DNA of 64,000 nt from Kribbella sp. VKM Ac-2569. Its GTDB lineage: Bacteria; Actinomycetota; Actinomycetes; Propionibacteriales; Kribbellaceae. Below, piece after piece: positions 61,679 through 64,000 of the stretch (position 1 is its first letter; every line of letters starts with the position of its first letter). The notes beneath the pieces are model-generated. The model saw only the letters and a program-made list of their open reading frames with translations, ran no database searches and had not been told where the DNA came from. The stretch spans positions 1,054,001 through 1,118,000 of the forward strand of contig NZ_SGXJ01000001.1 of the NCBI RefSeq assembly GCF_004216905.1. The letters are read 5' to 3'. The position numbers and the translations under genes were made by a program.

Positions 61679-61684
61679 TACCCT
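61679..61684 (+). promoter_or_regulatory. -10 box of the MFS leader transcript
   Basis: TACCCT (TANNNT), followed by GTCGCC and then the leader ATG at 61691. With a usual 6-7 nt distance the transcript starts at or next to the ATG, so the leader ORF would be leaderless, as at leuS. A -35 element is not obvious; an AT-rich patch CTAATTCGAA lies at 61647-61656. Confidence 0.5.
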
Positions 61685-61690
61685 GTCGCC

Positions 61691-61708
61691 ATGCGTACTC
61701 GCTCCTGA
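61691..61708 (+). CDS. Leader peptide MRTRS of the MFS attenuator
   Basis: ATG CGT ACT CGC TCC TGA, five residues. Its last codons (from 61701) form the left arm of the inverted repeat that covers the MFS ribosome site. A ribosome held on codons 3-5 or at the stop would cover the left arm and free the ribosome site. The two Arg codons and the position relative to the stem fit drug-dependent stalling. Confidence 0.6.
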   Translation: MRTRS

Positions 61709-61805
61709 AAGCGCACCACCGCGGCCCCGCCGCCGTCCGTGCGCCACGCAAGCGTTTGACCTTGTCGGTCGGCGCTTCGTCCTGCCCGCACGCGCTTTCA
61801 GGAGC
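61701..61805 (+). promoter_or_regulatory. Translational attenuator stem-loop of the MFS gene
   Basis: GCTCCTGAAAGCGC at 61701-61714 and GCGCTTTCAGGAGC at 61792-61805 are a perfect 14-bp inverted repeat. The right arm contains AGGAGC, the Shine-Dalgarno for the ATG at 61814 (9-nt spacing). In between, AGCG 61751-61754 with CGCT 61773-61776 and GACC 61758-61761 with GGTC 61767-61770 form an internal hairpin. There is no T run, so control would be at translation. Confidence 0.7.
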
Positions 61806-61813
61806 CACCCGAA

Positions 61814-63049
61814 ATGCTTTCCTACCGGTCTGCCGACCCCACTCCGACGTACTACGTCTACAACGCCGCCTGGTCCTTCCTGGCCGCCCTCTCGTTCACG
61901 CTCAACCTCGTGTACTACGTCCGCGACGCCGGACTCGACCCACTGCAGATGGTCCTGGTCGGGACCACGCTCGAGCTCACCTGTTTCCTGTTCGAGATCC
62001 CCACCGGCATCGTCGCCGACCTGTACAGCCGCCGACTCTCGATCGTGATCGGCTTCGTGCTGATCGGCGCCGGCCTCCTGCTTCAGGGCCTGGTACCGGC
62101 GTTCCTGGCGATCCTCGCCGCGCAGGTGCTGTGGGGCGTCGGCTACACGTTCACGTCCGGCGCCGACCAGGCCTGGATCACCGACGAGATCGGCACCGAA
62201 CGGGTCGGCCGGGTGTTCGTCCGCACCCAGCAGTTGGAGCTGGCCGCGAAGATCGCCGGCACGGTCACCGCCGGTGGTCTCGGACTGATCAGCCTGCCGT
62301 TGCCGATGGTGATCTCCGGTGCGGGGACGATGCTGCTCGGCCTGCTGCTCGCGGTGTTCATGCGCGAGCAGAACTTCCACCGCACGCCGCGCGAGGAGCG
62401 CGAGACGTTCCGGCAGATGGCCGAGACGTTCAAGCACGGTCTGGCGGTCGCCCGGCGGCGTCCCGTCGTACGGACGCTGGTGGTCATCAGCCTGATCGCG
62501 GGCCTGTCCAGCGAGGCGTTCGACCGGTTGTGGTCGGTGCGGCTCTTGACCTTCAGCTTCCCGACCGTGTTCGGTACGTCGGACCCGGCGCTCTGGTTCA
62601 CCCTCCTGGCGTTGGCCGGCACGGCCCTCTCGCTGGGTGCATCACTGCTGCTGAACCGCTTCTCCGCCGAACGCCTGCAGGCCTCGCACCCGACCGGCAT
62701 CCTCGCGACGCTCGCCGCGCTGGACGTCCTCGGCATGTTCCTGTTCGCGTTCGCCGGGAACCTCTGGCTCGCGCTCGCGGCGCTCTGGCTGCGACAGATC
62801 GCCGACACCGTCGCTACTCCGATCCACTCCGGCTGGCTGAACCGGCACGTCGACTCGCGTTCCCGGGCGACCGTGCTGTCGATGGTGTCGCAGGCGAACG
62901 CGATCGGTCAGGTCGTCGGCGGCCCACCGCTCGGTGCCCTCGGCCGTACGTCGTTGCGCGGCGCACTGCTCGGATCCGCGCTGATCTGGCTACCGATCCC
63001 GGCGTTGTACCTGCGGCTCAAGGAAGCCCGCAGTACCACGGCCGTCTGA
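61814..63049 (+). CDS. MFS efflux transporter with leader-controlled translation
   Basis: 411 aa, 12 hydrophobic segments: YNAAWSFLAALSFTLNLVYY, MVLVGTTLELTCFLFEIPTG, IVADLYSRRLSIVIGFVLIG (loop 2-3 motif with DLYSRR), LGASLLLNRFSAERL and others. It resembles macrolide/tetracycline-type MFS exporters (MefA/Tap-like group), where an FEIPTGVVADxYSRR segment is common. The Shine-Dalgarno is buried in the right arm of the upstream stem. It ends 11 bp before the convergent TerC gene. Antibiotic export is inferred from family and leader architecture. Confidence 0.82.
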   Translation: MLSYRSADPTPTYYVYNAAWSFLAALSFTLNLVYYVRDAGLDPLQMVLVGTTLELTCFLFEIPTGIVADLYSRRLSIVIGFVLIGAGLLLQGLVPAFLAILAAQVLWGVGYTFTSGADQAWITDEIGTERVGRVFVRTQQLELAAKIAGTVTAGGLGLISLPLPMVISGAGTMLLGLLLAVFMREQNFHRTPREERETFRQMAETFKHGLAVARRRPVVRTLVVISLIAGLSSEAFDRLWSVRLLTFSFPTVFGTSDPALWFTLLALAGTALSLGASLLLNRFSAERLQASHPTGILATLAALDVLGMFLFAFAGNLWLALAALWLRQIADTVATPIHSGWLNRHVDSRSRATVLSMVSQANAIGQVVGGPPLGALGRTSLRGALLGSALIWLPIPALYLRLKEARSTTAV

Positions 63050-63060
63050 TCGGCAGTGGT

Positions 63061-64000
63061 TCATTCGTCGATCTTGATGCGGATCGCTTCGCGGCGGTTG
63101 TCGCGCGCCGACTTGAGCAGGCTGGCGACCGTGGTGACGAACAGCGTGCCGACGATGAAGCCGAGCGAGGTCAGGATGCCGATGTGCGGCAGGTGGATCG
63201 CGCCGATGTCGTCGATGTGCGAGCCGTGCAGCGCCTCGATGATCAGCTTCACGCCGATGAACGCGAGGATCACCGACAGGCCGACGTTCAGGTAGACGAC
63301 CCGCTCCAGCAGGCCGCCGATCAGGAAGTACAGCTGCCGCAGACCCATCAGCGCGAACGCGTTCGCGGTCAGCACGATGTACGCGTCCTGGGTGAGGCCG
63401 AAGATCGCCGGGATCGAGTCCAGCGCGAAGATCACGTTCGCCATCCCGATCGCGGAGATCACGATCACGAGCGGGGTGAGCATCCGGCGGCCGTCGGTCC
63501 TGGTGACCAGTTTGGCGCCGTCGTAGTCGTGCTGCAGCGGCAGGATCCGGCGCATCCCGCGGATCACGACGTTCTCCTGGAAGTCGGACTCGTCGTTCTC
63601 GCCCTCGATCGCCAGCCGGACCGCGGTGTAGACCAGGAAGGCGCCGAAGATGTAGAAGACCCAGCTCGCGGCCGAGATCGCGGCCGCGCCAGCCAGGATG
63701 AAGACCGCCCGGAGCAGCATCGAGACCACGATGCCGATGTACAGCACCTTGTCCTGCGCCAGGCTCGGTACGGCGAACCGCGCCATGATAATCACGAACA
63801 CGAACAGGTTGTCGACGCTCAGGCTGTACTCGGTGATGTACCCGGCGACGAACTCGCTGCCCGACTGTCCGGGACTGAACAGGAACAGCCCGAGCGCGAA
63901 CAGCCCGGCCAGGCCGACGTAGAACAGCACCCAGCGGGTCGCGTCCTTGATCGTCACGGTGTGGTTGCGGCGCGCGATCACGATCAGGTCGAACGCGACG
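63061..64000 (-). CDS. TerC-family integral membrane protein (5' end beyond window)
   Basis: At least 313 codons, with no stop up to position 64000, so the N-terminus is cut. TerC signature: ITEYSLSVDNLFVFVIIMAR with the acidic-Asp/Asn motif in a TM helix, KVLYIGIVVSMLLRAVFILA, and IFALDSIPAIFGLTQDAYIV with the second Asp motif. Eight or so TM helices. Members of this group (Alx/YceF/MeeF types) export manganese or protect against metal and tellurite stress. The C-terminus is cytoplasmic and basic. Convergent with the MFS gene. Confidence 0.9.
   Translation of the reverse strand, partial: VAFDLIVIARRNHTVTIKDATRWVLFYVGLAGLFALGLFLFSPGQSGSEFVAGYITEYSLSVDNLFVFVIIMARFAVPSLAQDKVLYIGIVVSMLLRAVFILAGAAAISAASWVFYIFGAFLVYTAVRLAIEGENDESDFQENVVIRGMRRILPLQHDYDGAKLVTRTDGRRMLTPLVIVISAIGMANVIFALDSIPAIFGLTQDAYIVLTANAFALMGLRQLYFLIGGLLERVVYLNVGLSVILAFIGVKLIIEALHGSHIDDIGAIHLPHIGILTSLGFIVGTLFVTTVASLLKSARDNRREAIRIKIDE

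Noticed and set aside
61511-62437. 309-codon upstream extension of the phosphotransferase at 60626
   Set aside because: It is antisense to the MFS gene and its leader, and the kinase fold begins at the ATG at 61510.

Overview
The window comes from a GC-rich chromosome. Codons end almost always in G or C, GTG and TTG starts are common, and many genes overlap by 4 bases (ATGA/GTGA). The conserved core comEA-comEC-holA-rpsT-lepA-hemW, together with leuS, yjbQ and degV, is laid out as in Actinomycetota. The secreted and sugar-related gene content (PNGase A-like, S8 and S1 proteases, GH95, LplABC-type ABC importer, KduI/KduD) suits a soil actinomycete of the Propionibacteriales such as Kribbella or a relative. 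That genus-level placement is inference only.

Layout. 1-18 kb: the 5' part of hemW, then accessory genes: META-domain protein, proline iminopeptidase-like hydrolase, PurO-like protein, secreted Ig-like/anchor P protein, acyl-CoA ligase, PNGase A-like secreted protein, asd, a tautomerase, and a uronate locus (kduI-kduD-iclR) facing a broken sodium:solute symporter. These are followed by two MFS pumps, a MOSC protein and a TetR regulator with a clear palindromic operator. 18-33 kb: an APH(6)-type kinase abutting lepA, a sigma/membrane-protein pair, a large subtilase, an SRPBCC gene interrupted by one TGA, rpsT, holA, an isochorismatase-like gene, comEC and comEA. 33-43 kb: MFS, degV, a PNPOx-like gene, a gene-free block, a large XRE/NB-ARC/TPR regulator, yjbQ and leuS. 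43-54 kb: an S1 protease, AraC/PhyH/small membrane protein/SSS symporter genes on one strand, a membrane protein-sensor kinase-response regulator operon, an EEP-family protein, small enzymes and an iron-siderophore binding lipoprotein. 54-64 kb: an importer operon (two permeases, binding protein, GH95 glycosidase), a phosphotransferase, an MFS pump with a leader, and a TerC-type protein cut by the window edge.

The most interesting signals are RNA-level control elements. Upstream of the MFS gene at 61814 is a five-codon, apparently leaderless leader ORF. Its 3' half forms a perfect 14-bp inverted repeat with the segment holding the MFS Shine-Dalgarno sequence, which is the layout of a drug-inducible translational attenuator. 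Upstream of leuS is an apparently leaderless leader peptide with three consecutive Leu codons followed by an intrinsic terminator, the layout of leucine-sensing attenuation. Both leaders sit exactly 6 nt after a TANNNT -10 box. Other features worth checking are two large nested intergenic palindromes (10629-10712 and 15492-15603), a compact three-stem fold at 33424-33480, an iron-box palindrome overlapping the GH95 stop codon, twin IclR-type boxes beside the dead symporter, and a long inverted repeat between the permease and binding-protein genes. No CRISPR array, tRNA, rRNA, intact transposase or prophage module was seen.
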